Source: Chryseomicrobium excrementi (GTDB lineage: Bacteria > Bacillota > Bacilli > Bacillales_A > Planococcaceae). From it: a DNA stretch of 64,000 nucleotides. The notes below the pieces were generated by a model. That model saw only the letters and a program-made list of their open reading frames with translations, was not told where the DNA came from and made no database searches. The DNA is taken from the NCBI RefSeq assembly GCF_002798305.1, contig NZ_PCGR01000003.1, positions 62,001 through 126,000 of the forward strand, written 5' to 3'. Both the position numbers and the translations under genes were made by a program. Shown here piece after piece: positions 35,521-46,635 of this stretch (position 1 is its first letter; the number at the start of each line of letters is the position of its first letter).

Positions 35521-35637
35521 CGGGTTGAGCGGTCATTCTTCTGCAAGAGGAGGTGTTTGTTCTGCAAAGGGCTACTCGTTGTTCTCCATGCGAAGGGGTT
35601 TCTTCTACATGGGAGCATGATTTCTTCTACATGCCAG
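35521..35637. repeat. Second tract of the 21-nt GCATGNAGAAGAAA repeat family
   Basis: Read on the minus strand: CATGTAGAAGAAATCATGCTC, CATGTAGAAGAAACCCCTTCG, CATGGAGAACAACGAGTAGCC, then weaker TTGCAGAACAAACACC and TTGCAGAAGAATG units. Same core and period as 2028-2250, in opposite orientation. Confidence 0.75.
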
Positions 35638-35717
35638 ATTAAAAAGTAAAGAAACTTGTAATTTTATTTCGACTTCCGCAAAATAGAGAAAAAGTTGAGC
35701 TTAGCGGAGGGGACACT

Positions 35718-36251
35718 ATGTGTAATAAAGTCATACCAGCCATTCGAAATATGAAAGATTTTGAGTTAGCGTTAAAATCAGACCATCAGCAGATCATCCT
35801 TTTAGAATCGAGGTTGTCTCAAGTAGAGAATGTCGTCAAACATGCAAAAAAACACGGCAAGGAAGTGTTTATGCATGCGGATTTGATTCAAGGATTAAAG
35901 GTGGATGAGTACGGACTGGAATACTTGATTAATAATGTGAAAGTCAACGGTATCATTTCTACGCGTTCCAGTGTGATCAGCTTTGTAAAAAAGCGCAATA
36001 TCATTGGAATTCAACGATTGTTTGCACTTGATAGTGTAGCATTAGATCACAACTTGCGTGCTTGCCAAAAGATTCAACCGGATTATATTGAGGTCCTGCC
36101 CGGAGTCATTCCGGAAGTTCTGCAAGAAGTAAAAGAAAAGACAGGGATCAAGGTGATTGCAGGTGGACTTATTAAGAGTCAAGATGACGTAGACCGTGCT
36201 CTGGCTCACGGTGCATCCATTGTCACTACCTCTAACACAAATTTGTGGTAA
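35718..36251 (+). CDS. glpP: GlpP, glycerol-3-phosphate-responsive antiterminator
   Basis: 177-residue TIM-barrel RNA-binding protein (IPAIRNMKDFELAL, FMHADLIQGL, GIISTRSS, PDYIEVLPGVIPEV, VIAGGLI). In the presence of glycerol-3-phosphate, GlpP binds leader RNAs of glp genes and prevents termination. AGCGGAGGGGAC precedes ATG. Two candidate GlpP leaders are found downstream (before 36461 and before glpD). Confidence 0.93.
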   Translation: MCNKVIPAIRNMKDFELALKSDHQQIILLESRLSQVENVVKHAKKHGKEVFMHADLIQGLKVDEYGLEYLINNVKVNGIISTRSSVISFVKKRNIIGIQRLFALDSVALDHNLRACQKIQPDYIEVLPGVIPEVLQEVKEKTGIKVIAGGLIKSQDDVDRALAHGASIVTTSNTNLW

Positions 36252-36277
36252 GTATCGTAAAAATTTTCAAACAATTA

Positions 36278-36306
36278 TTGACACCGCTTTCATGGAGCTA
36301 TATACT
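36278..36306 (+). promoter_or_regulatory. Strong sigma-A promoter before the hydrolase gene
   Basis: TTGACA, a 17-bp spacer, TATACT. Confidence 0.88.
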
Positions 36307-36313
36307 TGGTCGT

Positions 36314-36394
36314 AAGTTAATCAAATGTGATGAGATCTCGAGACACATGAAGTACTTTGGAACTAACCAAAGTGATTTCGTGTGTCTTTTTTTA
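36314..36394 (+). promoter_or_regulatory. GlpP-type antitermination leader before the alpha/beta hydrolase
   Basis: AAGTTAATC sits 13 nt after the -10 start, then GAGATCTCGAGACAC leads into a terminator stem (AGACACA...TGTGTCT with inner ACTTTGG/CCAAAGT and a T7 run). The glpD leader has the same AAGTTAATC at almost the same distance and a similar GAGA-rich entry into its terminator, so both are probable GlpP targets. Confidence 0.7.
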
Positions 36395-36460
36395 TGGTCT
36401 TACAGAGAAAGGGGTGACCACATTTTTTTTGCTTGAAACTACTTACAAAGGGGATTGGAC

Positions 36461-38479
36461 ATGAAGAACAACAAGAAATCATTCATTTTACTAGCTGTTG
36501 CACTTGTTCTTATTTTAGTGGGAAGTTTAGTGGCTTCATCCTTTAACAGCGCAGGGGGAGACGTCGATGTCTCTCGAATTTATTTTGAAACAGAGCGCGG
36601 CGAACTGTCCGGTCTTCTCTACAAGCCTGATGGCGCAGATGAAGAAGCAAGACCGACACTTATTGCGACACACGGATATTTAAACTCTGGAGAAATGCAA
36701 GATGCTCAAGTGATTGAGATGGCCAAACGAGGCTATGTCGTACTAGCCTTAGACCAATACGATCATGGTCATTCAACAAATACACAAGAGAAGCCGATTC
36801 CATTCTTCTCTTTCTGGCCACAAGCCATTTATGATGCCGTTCAGTATATGTATGAGCAAGAGTATGTATTGAAAGATGCAGACGGTAATGGAATCATCGC
36901 TGTCTCGGGTCACTCGATGGGTGGGTTCTCGACAACACATGCTGTGATGTTAGATGAAATGGACTTCCAGTCTTCAGGTGTTCGTAAGATTCACAGCTCC
37001 CTGACGATGGGCTCGGACTATCAATGGGTCAAAGCGCTTGGATATACAGATGAGCAAATCAACGATTCATACGGTCCTCGTCCTTCTGGGAAGATTGCAG
37101 GAAACTATGACGAGTTCTTCTTCAACGCAGAAGCGGCTGCAGCTGGGAAATCTGTTGTGAAGAAAGATTACGTATCCACACCGGAAGGGCTTGGGTTCTT
37201 AGGTGGTCTTGAGACGGCAAATGCGAATGAAGTGTATGACGTCAATGGCGGCATGCGTGTTATTTACCAGCCGAACGAGACGCACCCTTGGAACCATTTC
37301 TCTCAAACTTCTACTGCGTATGCCATCGATTTTTATGACATGGCGTTTGAAGAGTATGGAGACGTTGTGACGAATGGCGAAGATGGTCAGAGCTGGATGT
37401 GGAAAGAATGGTTCTCGTTCGTGGCTTTGATTGGCTTCTTCTTGCTGTTCATTCCAGTCATTCGCCTTCTTACACAGTTGCCGTTCTTCAAATGGGCTGT
37501 TACAGATAAGGCAAATACATTACCCGCTCCACAGACATCAGGCGAAAAGCTTACAGGACTTGTATTACTTGCTGTCGGTATCTTGTATCCGGCACTGTTC
37601 TTCGCTGCTCTTTACAGCGGAGATGAATCCGGTATGCGTTTACTTCGACAAATCAGTTTAATTACTATTGCACTATCTGCCATCATCTTAATTGCAGGAT
37701 TCGTAAAAGGTGCTGCGAAAAACGTGAAGCTTGGGGCGGGACTTGTCTTGCTAGTAAGTATCGTGCAGTACTTCTACTTGCGTGAACAGGCTCGTTTCTT
37801 TGAAACAACAGAATTCTTTGGTGCTCCAACAGTAAATCCGATTGCTTACTGGGCTATCAATGTAGCTATCGTGACTCTGCTTATCTTGATTGGCTATCAT
37901 TTCGTATCTCGTCAAGAGCGCGGTGCCCGTCTAGCAGATTACGGCTTTAAAGCGGGTATCAAGACGATCTTGGCAGCGCTAGCTTCAGCTGTTGTAGCTA
38001 TCGTGATCGGTTACGGAATCTTGTACCTAGTAGACGCGATTTGGAAAGTCGATTTCCGTCTGTGGACGGTAGCGGTGAAGACATTCGAAGACCAGCACGT
38101 TTGGGCATTGTTCCGTTACGCGCCGCTATTCTTGATTTACTACTTCATCGTAGGTTTATCTATCAACATCAATACATCTTCTGAGCGCTTCAACGGTTGG
38201 AAGGGATATGCAGTCTCGATCGTCCACTTTATCGGAGGCCTCTTACTGTACTTGGCCTACCATTACGGTTTATTATTTGCGACAGGAACGGCTGGCTATC
38301 CAGCGGAGTCGTTATCTTCTATCATCGTCATCGGACTAGTGCCGATGCTGACGGTAGCGGCCATCTTTAATCGCTATTTCTACCGTAGAACTGGAAACGT
38401 GTATGTCGGGACATTCTTAAATACCTTGCTTTTGACTATGATTACACTAGCAAATACGGCTCTTTACACTGTATTTTAA
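36461..38479 (+). CDS. Membrane-anchored alpha/beta hydrolase with a polytopic C-terminal domain
   Basis: 672 residues. A signal-anchor helix (about 8-28), then an extracytoplasmic alpha/beta hydrolase domain (about 45-300) with the HGYLNSGE oxyanion segment, nucleophile elbow GHSMGG and a late His in ETHPWNHF. The C-terminal half (about 320-670) has some nine membrane helices. It may release a substrate from lipid or ester at the cell surface. Its GlpP-type leader and place between glpP and glpK suggest that glycerol or glycerol-phosphate is a product; this is inference. ATG 36461 follows AAAGGGG. Confidence 0.85.
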   Translation: MKNNKKSFILLAVALVLILVGSLVASSFNSAGGDVDVSRIYFETERGELSGLLYKPDGADEEARPTLIATHGYLNSGEMQDAQVIEMAKRGYVVLALDQYDHGHSTNTQEKPIPFFSFWPQAIYDAVQYMYEQEYVLKDADGNGIIAVSGHSMGGFSTTHAVMLDEMDFQSSGVRKIHSSLTMGSDYQWVKALGYTDEQINDSYGPRPSGKIAGNYDEFFFNAEAAAAGKSVVKKDYVSTPEGLGFLGGLETANANEVYDVNGGMRVIYQPNETHPWNHFSQTSTAYAIDFYDMAFEEYGDVVTNGEDGQSWMWKEWFSFVALIGFFLLFIPVIRLLTQLPFFKWAVTDKANTLPAPQTSGEKLTGLVLLAVGILYPALFFAALYSGDESGMRLLRQISLITIALSAIILIAGFVKGAAKNVKLGAGLVLLVSIVQYFYLREQARFFETTEFFGAPTVNPIAYWAINVAIVTLLILIGYHFVSRQERGARLADYGFKAGIKTILAALASAVVAIVIGYGILYLVDAIWKVDFRLWTVAVKTFEDQHVWALFRYAPLFLIYYFIVGLSININTSSERFNGWKGYAVSIVHFIGGLLLYLAYHYGLLFATGTAGYPAESLSSIIVIGLVPMLTVAAIFNRYFYRRTGNVYVGTFLNTLLLTMITLANTALYTVF

Positions 38480-38491
38480 TACCTGATAAAG

Positions 38492-40047
<1,556 letters not shown>

Positions 40048-40085
40048 GGAAAGTCGCCTCAATAGAAGCGCAAGGCTCAACATGG

Positions 40086-40180
40086 TATACTAAAGACAAG
40101 TTAATCTATCGGACCGAGAACGGAGAGACCGCATCCCTTTTATCTACAGGATAAAAGGCGATTTGTGGTCTCTTTTTTTC
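40086..40180 (+). promoter_or_regulatory. glpD leader with GlpP-type antitermination site
   Basis: The -10 TATACT (40086-40091; a clear -35 is lacking) is followed by AAGTTAATC (40098-40106), GAGAACGGAGAGACC and a terminator made of AGAGACC/GGTCTCT with an inner CCTTTTATC/GATAAAAGG stem and T7. This is the expected layout of a glycerol-3-phosphate/GlpP-controlled leader. Confidence 0.82.
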
Positions 40181-40204
40181 GTTCCCTACAAGGGAGAGAA
40201 CATA

Positions 40205-41836
40205 ATGACATTTTCAAATCTACAACGACAAGAGGTCAAACAAAGATTAGAGTCGGAGACTTGGGATCTACTCGTGATAGGAGGTGGCATTACAGGTGCC
40301 GGTATTGCACTGGATGCGGTGAGTCGAGGGTTGCGTGTGGCTTTAGTCGAGATGCAAGACTTTGCTGCAGGGACGTCAAGCCGATCGACGAAGCTCGTCC
40401 ACGGGGGCTTACGCTATCTCAAACAATTTGAAATCAAAATTGTCGCGGAGGTAGGGAAAGAACGTGAAATCGTGTATGAGAACGGACCACATGTGACCAC
40501 TCCCGAGTGGATGATGCTGCCATTCTATAAAGGCGGTACGTTTGGTCCTCTCAGCACAAATGTAGGGCTTCGCGTTTATGACTTCTTGGCAGGAGTGAAA
40601 AAAGCAGAACGCCGTAAAATGCTCTCAGTTGAAGAAGCCCTTACGAGAGAGCCTCTTTTGAAAAAAGAAGGGTTAAAGGGCGCAGGATACTACGTAGAAT
40701 ACAAGACGGACGATGCACGCTTGACGATGGAAGTGATGAAAAAAGCTGTAGAACTAGGAGCACTAGCGATTAACTATGTCAAAGTGAACTCGTTTATTTA
40801 TGAACAAGGAAAGATTGTGGGAGTGCATCTACAAGATCAACTGAATCGGACAGCTTTTGAGGCACGTGCTACGACAGTCGTCAATGCAGCAGGGCCATGG
40901 GTTGATACACTTCGAGAAGCAGACGGGTCTCGGACTGGGAAGTCGCTCCTACTGACAAAAGGGATTCATCTAGTGTTTGATCAGCAACAGTTTCCACTGC
41001 GCCAGGCCATCTATTTTGATGGGGAAGATGGCCGTATGATTTTTGCTATTCCTCGTGATGGGAAGACGTATGTTGGAACGACGGATACCGTCTATAAAGA
41101 AGATCCGACGCACCCAACACTGACAAAAGAGGATGTCGACTATGTGCTCGCGGCCATCCGTTATCAGTTCCCCGATCTGAAATTGACGGAGAACGAGGTG
41201 GAATCTACCTGGTCAGGGGTACGGCCGCTTATTCATGAAGACGGCAAGTCGCCATCTGAAATCTCGCGTAAGGACGAGGTGTTTGACTCCGAGAGCGGGC
41301 TTCTTTCTATAGCAGGAGGAAAACTGACGGGATACCGCAAGATGGCAGAGCAGATCGTCGATCGAGTCCTACAAGTGCAGGGGCGGCCTGCAACGAAAAC
41401 CAAGACGCAACATTTGCCGCTTTCAGGAGGAGACGTCGGCGGTTCAGCGGGCTTCCGGGCCTTCAAGCAACAGCAGCTGAAACGGGCAGCGGAACTACGC
41501 ATCGCACCAAACGAAGCGGAACTTTTGATCCAGCGTTACGGCTCGAATGTAGAGAAATTGTTTACTTTATATACGGAAGCACCAGCAGCAGAGCTGGATC
41601 CACTGACGTATGCCATGCTGGAGTACGGAATAACGGAAGAACTCGTCTACACACCTGCTGACTTCTTTGTGCGCAGAACCGGTGCTCTGTTCTTCCATAT
41701 CGACTGGGTAAGAGAGCAGAAACTAGCTGTGCAGAACTACTTAGCTGACCGTTTCAACTGGTCTGAAGAGGAGTCTAAGCGGCATCAACATGAGTTAGAA
41801 ACGCTCCTGATAGATGCGGTTGAACCAATCGAATAG
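40205..41836 (+). CDS. glpD: Aerobic glycerol-3-phosphate dehydrogenase
   Basis: 543-residue FAD enzyme. The dinucleotide site is LLVIGGGITGAGIALDA; RSTKLVHGGLRYLKQFE is the GlpD signature. Oxidises glycerol-3-phosphate to dihydroxyacetone phosphate and feeds electrons to quinone at the membrane. ATG 40205 follows AGGGAG. It completes the pathway begun by GlpK. Confidence 0.96.
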   Translation: MTFSNLQRQEVKQRLESETWDLLVIGGGITGAGIALDAVSRGLRVALVEMQDFAAGTSSRSTKLVHGGLRYLKQFEIKIVAEVGKEREIVYENGPHVTTPEWMMLPFYKGGTFGPLSTNVGLRVYDFLAGVKKAERRKMLSVEEALTREPLLKKEGLKGAGYYVEYKTDDARLTMEVMKKAVELGALAINYVKVNSFIYEQGKIVGVHLQDQLNRTAFEARATTVVNAAGPWVDTLREADGSRTGKSLLLTKGIHLVFDQQQFPLRQAIYFDGEDGRMIFAIPRDGKTYVGTTDTVYKEDPTHPTLTKEDVDYVLAAIRYQFPDLKLTENEVESTWSGVRPLIHEDGKSPSEISRKDEVFDSESGLLSIAGGKLTGYRKMAEQIVDRVLQVQGRPATKTKTQHLPLSGGDVGGSAGFRAFKQQQLKRAAELRIAPNEAELLIQRYGSNVEKLFTLYTEAPAAELDPLTYAMLEYGITEELVYTPADFFVRRTGALFFHIDWVREQKLAVQNYLADRFNWSEEESKRHQHELETLLIDAVEPIE

Positions 41837-41843
41837 AACGCAA

Positions 41844-41885
41844 AAACCTCGCTTTCCGTTAAAAAAGGGAAGCGAGGTTTACATG
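41844..41885. terminator. Bidirectional terminator glpD / SDR
   Basis: AAACCTCGCTTTCC...GGGAAGCGAGGTTT, a 13-14 bp stem between convergent genes. Confidence 0.9.
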
Positions 41886-41886
41886 T

Positions 41887-42669
41887 TTACAAGGCGTTTC
41901 CGGAACCACCATCAATGTTGACAGACGTACCTGTAACGTAAGATGCCGCGTCAGATACCAGGAATGTGATGACGTTAGAAGCCTCGTGTGTATCTCCTAT
42001 ACGACCGAGTGGAATCGTCTTACCTGTCTCATGTGAGAACTCATCCCACGTCAGGTCTGGACGCTGTTTTTGCCACATCTTTTCGATCTGGTCACTGCGA
42101 ATCAGTCCGATACAGACAGCGTTGACACGAATGTTGTGCTTGCCGAGGTCTTTGCTCATGGCTTGCGTCAATGCAAGGCCTGCTGAACGACTGACAGATG
42201 AAGGTAAACTGCTTGCAGGAGGCGTCTTAGCCACGACCGCTGTCAAGTTGACGATAGCACCACCGCCTTGTTGTTTCATATGTGGAATCGCATAACGTGA
42301 ACAGTGGATCGTACCTCCGAGCTTCAAATCGAGGTCATTCTGCCATGCTTCGCCGTCTACATCTTCGAACGAACGGGCTGCTGCAGTACCGGCGTTGTTG
42401 ACGAGAATATGTAGACTGCCAAAATGAGCAACAGTTTCTTCGACTGCACGCTGGCATTCGCTTTCTTGCGACACGTCTGCTGAGATAGTGAGTACTTCTT
42501 TACCAGTTGCTTCAAGAATTTGTTGCTTAGCTTGTTGCAGTGCTTCTTCATTGCGAGCGACGATAGCTACAGAAGTACCTTCGTGAGATAGGTCTAGGGC
42601 AGTCTGGAAACCGATTCCTTTACTGCCACCTGTGATCAGCGCTACTTTTTGAGAAAGTCCAAGTTCCAT
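41887..42669 (-). CDS. SDR family oxidoreductase with altered active site
   Basis: 260 residues. The cofactor site ITGGSKGIGFQTA, the LVNNAG motif and the C-terminal FLVSDAASYVTGTSVNIDGG are standard for FabG-like SDRs. The YxxxK segment, however, reads SSVSRSAGL, i.e. Ser in place of Tyr and Arg in place of Lys. AGGAGG is 6 nt before ATG 42669. Oxidoreductase activity is therefore uncertain. Confidence 0.87.
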   Translation of the reverse strand: MELGLSQKVALITGGSKGIGFQTALDLSHEGTSVAIVARNEEALQQAKQQILEATGKEVLTISADVSQESECQRAVEETVAHFGSLHILVNNAGTAAARSFEDVDGEAWQNDLDLKLGGTIHCSRYAIPHMKQQGGGAIVNLTAVVAKTPPASSLPSSVSRSAGLALTQAMSKDLGKHNIRVNAVCIGLIRSDQIEKMWQKQRPDLTWDEFSHETGKTIPLGRIGDTHEASNVITFLVSDAASYVTGTSVNIDGGSGNAL

Positions 42670-42850
42670 GATCATCCTCCTAAAATTGTGTGATTACTCT
42701 GATAGTATCATACATGACAAAAGCGCACCTCTATGATAAAATTAGAGAGATGCGCTTGAATAATAAATGTATAAAGATTTCCTTACATTAATCATACTAT
42801 ATACATTTTGCAAGTGTCAAGCATTTTCACTCGAGAAAAGGGGCGATTGG

Positions 42851-45100
42851 ATGGAGCAGCAGCTGAAGCAAGAATCCAAGTGGTTACAACAGGTGCAAGA
42901 GGCCATTGCGAAGGAGCGATTTCTGCTAGACGGAGATGCGTCTCGATTGAAAGAAGAAGTGATTCGGATTCGCCGTGAATTTTGGGATGAAGTGCGAGTC
43001 AACACAGATTCCTTTGACGATTACCTCGAGACGATTATCGGGCTTCGTCAAGAAGCGCAAGAGTTGGCAGTCCGCCAAACACTGCACGGACAGGCCTCCA
43101 AACGCCTAGAAGTGTTGAACCGTATGCAAGACAAACCGTACTTTGGCCGAATTGATTTTAAAGAGGACGGAGAAGAGGGGACGGAAGTTGTCTATATCGG
43201 CATCTCGACGTTACGAGACGATGCAAGTGATGGATTTTACGTATATGACTGGCGGGCACCGATCTCAAGTGTTTACTATGACTACCAACCGGGATCGGCC
43301 ATGTACCAGACGCCAAGTGGCACCGTAACCGGAAAACTCGAAAAGAAATGGCAATATGTGATTAAGAACGGGCAGCTCGTGGCGATGTTCGATACGGGAC
43401 TCACGATTGGTGACGAAATCCTGCAGCAAGTGCTCGCACATGGCACCAACGATCAGATGGGGTCTATAGTAGCGACCATCCAGCAGGAGCAGAATCAGGT
43501 CGTGCGCCATGACGGCAGTCGGGTGCTGATCGTGCACGGGGCAGCAGGAAGTGGCAAGACGTCTGTGGCCATGCAACGTATTGCGTACCTTCTGTATCAC
43601 TACCGCAACACGCTGACGAGCGATCAGATCCTGCTGTTCTCACCGAATCAGCTTTTTGCGCATTACGTGGCCAACGTGTTGCCGGAACTCGGGGAAGAGA
43701 ACATGCGCCAGACGACGTTCCAGCAGTATCTGAATGAACATCTGCAGCCAGAATTTACGGCAGAGACACCGTTTGATCAACTCGAGTTTATTTATACACA
43801 ACAGGCTGCACCGAACTATACGTCTCGTCTTGAAGCTATCGAATGGAAAGCGTCTGCGGACTTTTTGCAGCGCATGACCGACTACATTGACCATTTGAAA
43901 GAGTCGGGACTACAGTTCCGACCGATTCGCTTTCGAGGGGAGGTCTTCCTAAGTGCGGATGAGATTGCCGACAGGTTTTACAATGAACCTTCGTCTCAAT
44001 CGATACCGAACCGATTAGAGGCTCTTGCAGAAGACTTGGTGAACGTGGTGAAGCAACGTCTAAAAGGCGAATGGAAAGAAGACTGGGTGCAGCATAAGAT
44101 GGACTTGATGACCAATGAGCAGTACCACAAGGCGCACCAGATTCTTGCCAAGCGAGCGGGACTCTCGCGTGCGGCATCTGCTGACTATGACATGACCCCC
44201 CAGCGACTCGCCAAATTTGTCATCCAGCAACAGCTCCAGCCGGTCCTGAAACGCATTCGAGAATTTGGGTTTGTGGATGTGGCAAGCACGTACCGAAAAC
44301 TTTTTGCAGAAGAGGAGCAGTCGCAGGGAGACCACCTGCTGTATGAAGATGCAACGCCTTATGTCTATTTGAAGCAACAGCTCTTAGGAGTGGAGGCGAA
44401 CCGTTCGATTCGTCATGTCGTGATCGATGAAGCGCAGGACTATTCGCCGTTCCAGTTTGCCGTCATCCGTCAGCTCTACCCGAACGCCCAGTTGACCATC
44501 CTCGGCGACTTTAACCAGGCGATTTTTGCACACGCCCGTCACAGTTCGGACTTTGGAGACATCGCAAGTCTTTATCCGAATGACGAGACACGCGCGTATT
44601 ATCTCGGACGCAGTTATCGCTCGACAAAAGAAATCGTCGAGTTCACGAAGCGATTGATTCCAAATGGAGACGCGATTGTTCCGTTCGAACGTCATGGGAA
44701 CGAGCCGACTCTGACACAAGTGGCGGATCAACGAGGGCTTCACCAAGCGATTGAGAAGCAAGTTCACGAATTTCAACAAGCAGGACACGAGCACATCGCC
44801 ATTATCTGTCTATCTGCAAAGGAAAGTGAAGAAGCGCATGCGGCGTTGGGGCAAACTTGTGGAGCGAAGTTGATCACGACCACATCGACTGTTGCCGAAC
44901 AAGGTGTTGTCATCATCCCGTCGTACCTTGCAAAAGGCATGGAGTACGAAGCGGTCATTGTCTACAACGCGAGTGATGCGGTATACGGAGATGAGGCTTT
45001 ACGCCGGACGTTCTATACGGTGTGCACACGGGCGATGCATGAGCTCAAGTTGTTTAGTGTAGGGGAGCAGACAAGGTTGCTAGGAACTATGGTACGATAA
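42851..45100 (+). CDS. helD: HelD, RNA-polymerase-recycling UvrD-like helicase
   Basis: 749 residues. N-terminal long coiled-coil (about 1-65), motif I VHGAAGSGKTSVAMQRIAYL, DEAQDY (motif II) and the C-terminal VVIIPSYLAKGMEYEAVIVYN and YTVCTRAMHEL motifs. HelD of Bacillus binds RNA polymerase and frees it from stalled complexes. ATG 42851 lies 8-10 nt after AAAAGGGG. Single gene. Confidence 0.92.
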   Translation: MEQQLKQESKWLQQVQEAIAKERFLLDGDASRLKEEVIRIRREFWDEVRVNTDSFDDYLETIIGLRQEAQELAVRQTLHGQASKRLEVLNRMQDKPYFGRIDFKEDGEEGTEVVYIGISTLRDDASDGFYVYDWRAPISSVYYDYQPGSAMYQTPSGTVTGKLEKKWQYVIKNGQLVAMFDTGLTIGDEILQQVLAHGTNDQMGSIVATIQQEQNQVVRHDGSRVLIVHGAAGSGKTSVAMQRIAYLLYHYRNTLTSDQILLFSPNQLFAHYVANVLPELGEENMRQTTFQQYLNEHLQPEFTAETPFDQLEFIYTQQAAPNYTSRLEAIEWKASADFLQRMTDYIDHLKESGLQFRPIRFRGEVFLSADEIADRFYNEPSSQSIPNRLEALAEDLVNVVKQRLKGEWKEDWVQHKMDLMTNEQYHKAHQILAKRAGLSRAASADYDMTPQRLAKFVIQQQLQPVLKRIREFGFVDVASTYRKLFAEEEQSQGDHLLYEDATPYVYLKQQLLGVEANRSIRHVVIDEAQDYSPFQFAVIRQLYPNAQLTILGDFNQAIFAHARHSSDFGDIASLYPNDETRAYYLGRSYRSTKEIVEFTKRLIPNGDAIVPFERHGNEPTLTQVADQRGLHQAIEKQVHEFQQAGHEHIAIICLSAKESEEAHAALGQTCGAKLITTTSTVAEQGVVIIPSYLAKGMEYEAVIVYNASDAVYGDEALRRTFYTVCTRAMHELKLFSVGEQTRLLGTMVR

Positions 45101-45199
45101 GGGGAAGCAAGAGTTCAGGATCAGAAAGGATGTTCATAATGTTGCTCTATAATTGAGAAGTTCTCGTTTTCAAGAGTAATTGAAAAGGAGAGACTCTTT

Positions 45200-45604
45200 A
45201 TGAACTATCAAACCCATATAAACGATATCACTGCCGATCAATTGCAGGACTTTTTCGACGGCTGGCCGAATCCGCCGAGTGCGGAGACGCACATCAAACT
45301 GATTCAAGGTAGCAGTCATGTGGTTGTGGCGACTGATCCGGAAACGCGGAGGGTGGTAGGTTTCATCACAGCTGTCAGTGACGGCGTGTTGTCTGCCTAC
45401 ATCCCATTCTTAGAGGTGATTCCTTCCTATAAAGGACAAGGAATCGGGACGGAGCTTGTAAAGCGAATGTTTGCAGAACTGCGCCATCTGTATATGATTG
45501 ACCTGGCGTGCGACGACGATTTGGTCGCGTACTATGAAAAGTTCGGGATGATTCGTGGAAACAGTATGGTTTTCCGGAACTACGACCGGCAATCAGGGGA
45601 ATAA
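45200..45604 (+). CDS. GNAT N-acetyltransferase
   Basis: 134 residues, one GNAT domain with the acetyl-CoA loop YKGQGIGTELVKRM and the closing YYEKFGMIRGNSM. Substrate unknown. AAAAGGAGAG precedes ATG. Confidence 0.88.
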   Translation: MNYQTHINDITADQLQDFFDGWPNPPSAETHIKLIQGSSHVVVATDPETRRVVGFITAVSDGVLSAYIPFLEVIPSYKGQGIGTELVKRMFAELRHLYMIDLACDDDLVAYYEKFGMIRGNSMVFRNYDRQSGE

Positions 45605-45609
45605 CAGGG

Positions 45610-45645
45610 AGAGCATCGACCGATTTCGGTTCGATGCTCTTTTTA
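45610..45645 (+). terminator. Terminator after GNAT gene
   Basis: AGAGCATCGA...TCGATGCTCT followed by TTTTT. Confidence 0.9.
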
Positions 45646-45653
45646 TGGAGAGA

Positions 45654-45705
45654 ACTTTGCTTAGGGCACAAACCAGCATGCTAGGGGCACAAACCACCCC
45701 CAACC
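45654..45705. repeat. Short intergenic repeat (two units, about 21 nt)
   Basis: GCTTAGGGCACAAACCA and GCTAGGGGCACAAACCA, about 21 nt apart. A further, different member of the 21-nt periodic intergenic tracts. Confidence 0.5.
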
Positions 45706-45776
45706 CCTAAATACACAACCCCTTACTAAAAAAACCAAACCCCGATCTATCGGAGTTTGGTTACACGCACTACTAA

Positions 45777-46535
45777 TTAATATGCCGTCCAGCCACTGTC
45801 TGCCGCAATGACTTGTCCGTTCACAAAGCTTGATTCATCGGAGCCGAGGAACACGGCAAGCTGCGCGATCTCTTCCGGCTGTCCCATACGCGGGTTGATA
45901 GCCATCCCTAATTGCTGACGGCCCATTCCGTATTCACTGAGACTCGTCATAGAGGAGCCGATATTCGTCTCCACGCCACCAGGAGCAATTCCGTTACAGC
46001 GAATATTTTTGTTCGCATACATGAAAGCTGTGTTTTTTGTCAGACCGACGACGGCATGCTTCGATGCCACGTAGGCAGCACCTGCACGGGCACCGTAGAG
46101 ACCGCCGACTGAAATATTATTGATAATGACCCCTTGTCCGCGTTCTAAGAAATGATTCACTGCTAGACGTGAGGCGCGCATGACCGCTGTTGTATTGACC
46201 GCAAACACACGGTCCCAGCGGGCATCTTCGATTTCACCGACAGGCTCCATGCCGTCCATGATGCCCGCGTTGTTTACGAGGATATCGAGATGGCCATAAA
46301 CCTTCACAGTTTCCTCGAACAGCTTGTCAAGATCTGCAGATTCCGCCACGTTCGTCTGGATGGCGAACGCGTCACCGCCGGCTTCTTTAATACCAGCTGC
46401 TACGGCTTCTGCTCCTTCTCCATTAAGATCTGAAACTACCACTTTAGCACCTTGCTTGGCATACGCTTCTGCAATGGCCTTTCCCATACCTGATGCGGCG
46501 CCTGTTACGATGGCTACTTTGTCTTGTAGTCGCAT
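45777..46535 (-). CDS. SDR family oxidoreductase (glucose/alcohol dehydrogenase-like)
   Basis: 252 residues with a complete classical SDR active site: VTGAASGMGKAIAEA, LVNNAG, Ser in INNISVGG, YVASK, and GWTAY at the end. NAD(P)-dependent; the substrate is unknown. ATG 46535 follows AAGGAGG. It is divergent from a TetR regulator, with two palindromes between them, so it is the probable target of that regulator. Confidence 0.92.
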   Translation of the reverse strand: MRLQDKVAIVTGAASGMGKAIAEAYAKQGAKVVVSDLNGEGAEAVAAGIKEAGGDAFAIQTNVAESADLDKLFEETVKVYGHLDILVNNAGIMDGMEPVGEIEDARWDRVFAVNTTAVMRASRLAVNHFLERGQGVIINNISVGGLYGARAGAAYVASKHAVVGLTKNTAFMYANKNIRCNGIAPGGVETNIGSSMTSLSEYGMGRQQLGMAINPRMGQPEEIAQLAVFLGSDESSFVNGQVIAADSGWTAY

Positions 46536-46570
46536 AATTGCGGCCTCCTTCAATGAATTGGCATTTCTTA

Positions 46571-46586
46571 TTGAACACTTGTTCAA
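46571..46586. promoter_or_regulatory. TetR-type operator, SDR side
   Basis: TTGAACACTTGTTCAA, perfect 6-bp arms around ACTT, 36 bp before the SDR start. Confidence 0.75.
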
Positions 46587-46635
46587 TAAAAAGTATACTA
46601 AGTCCTATAAAGTGTCGCAATAATCAAAAAATAAG

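Noticed and set aside
36245..36436. 63-codon frame after glpP
   Set aside because: It covers the promoter, the GlpP-type leader and the terminator; no homology and no ribosome site.
42719..42757. Hairpin AAGCGCA...TGCGCTT before helD, considered as a riboswitch or terminator
   Set aside because: The stem is short, there is no T run on the helD strand, and no known riboswitch motif was seen.
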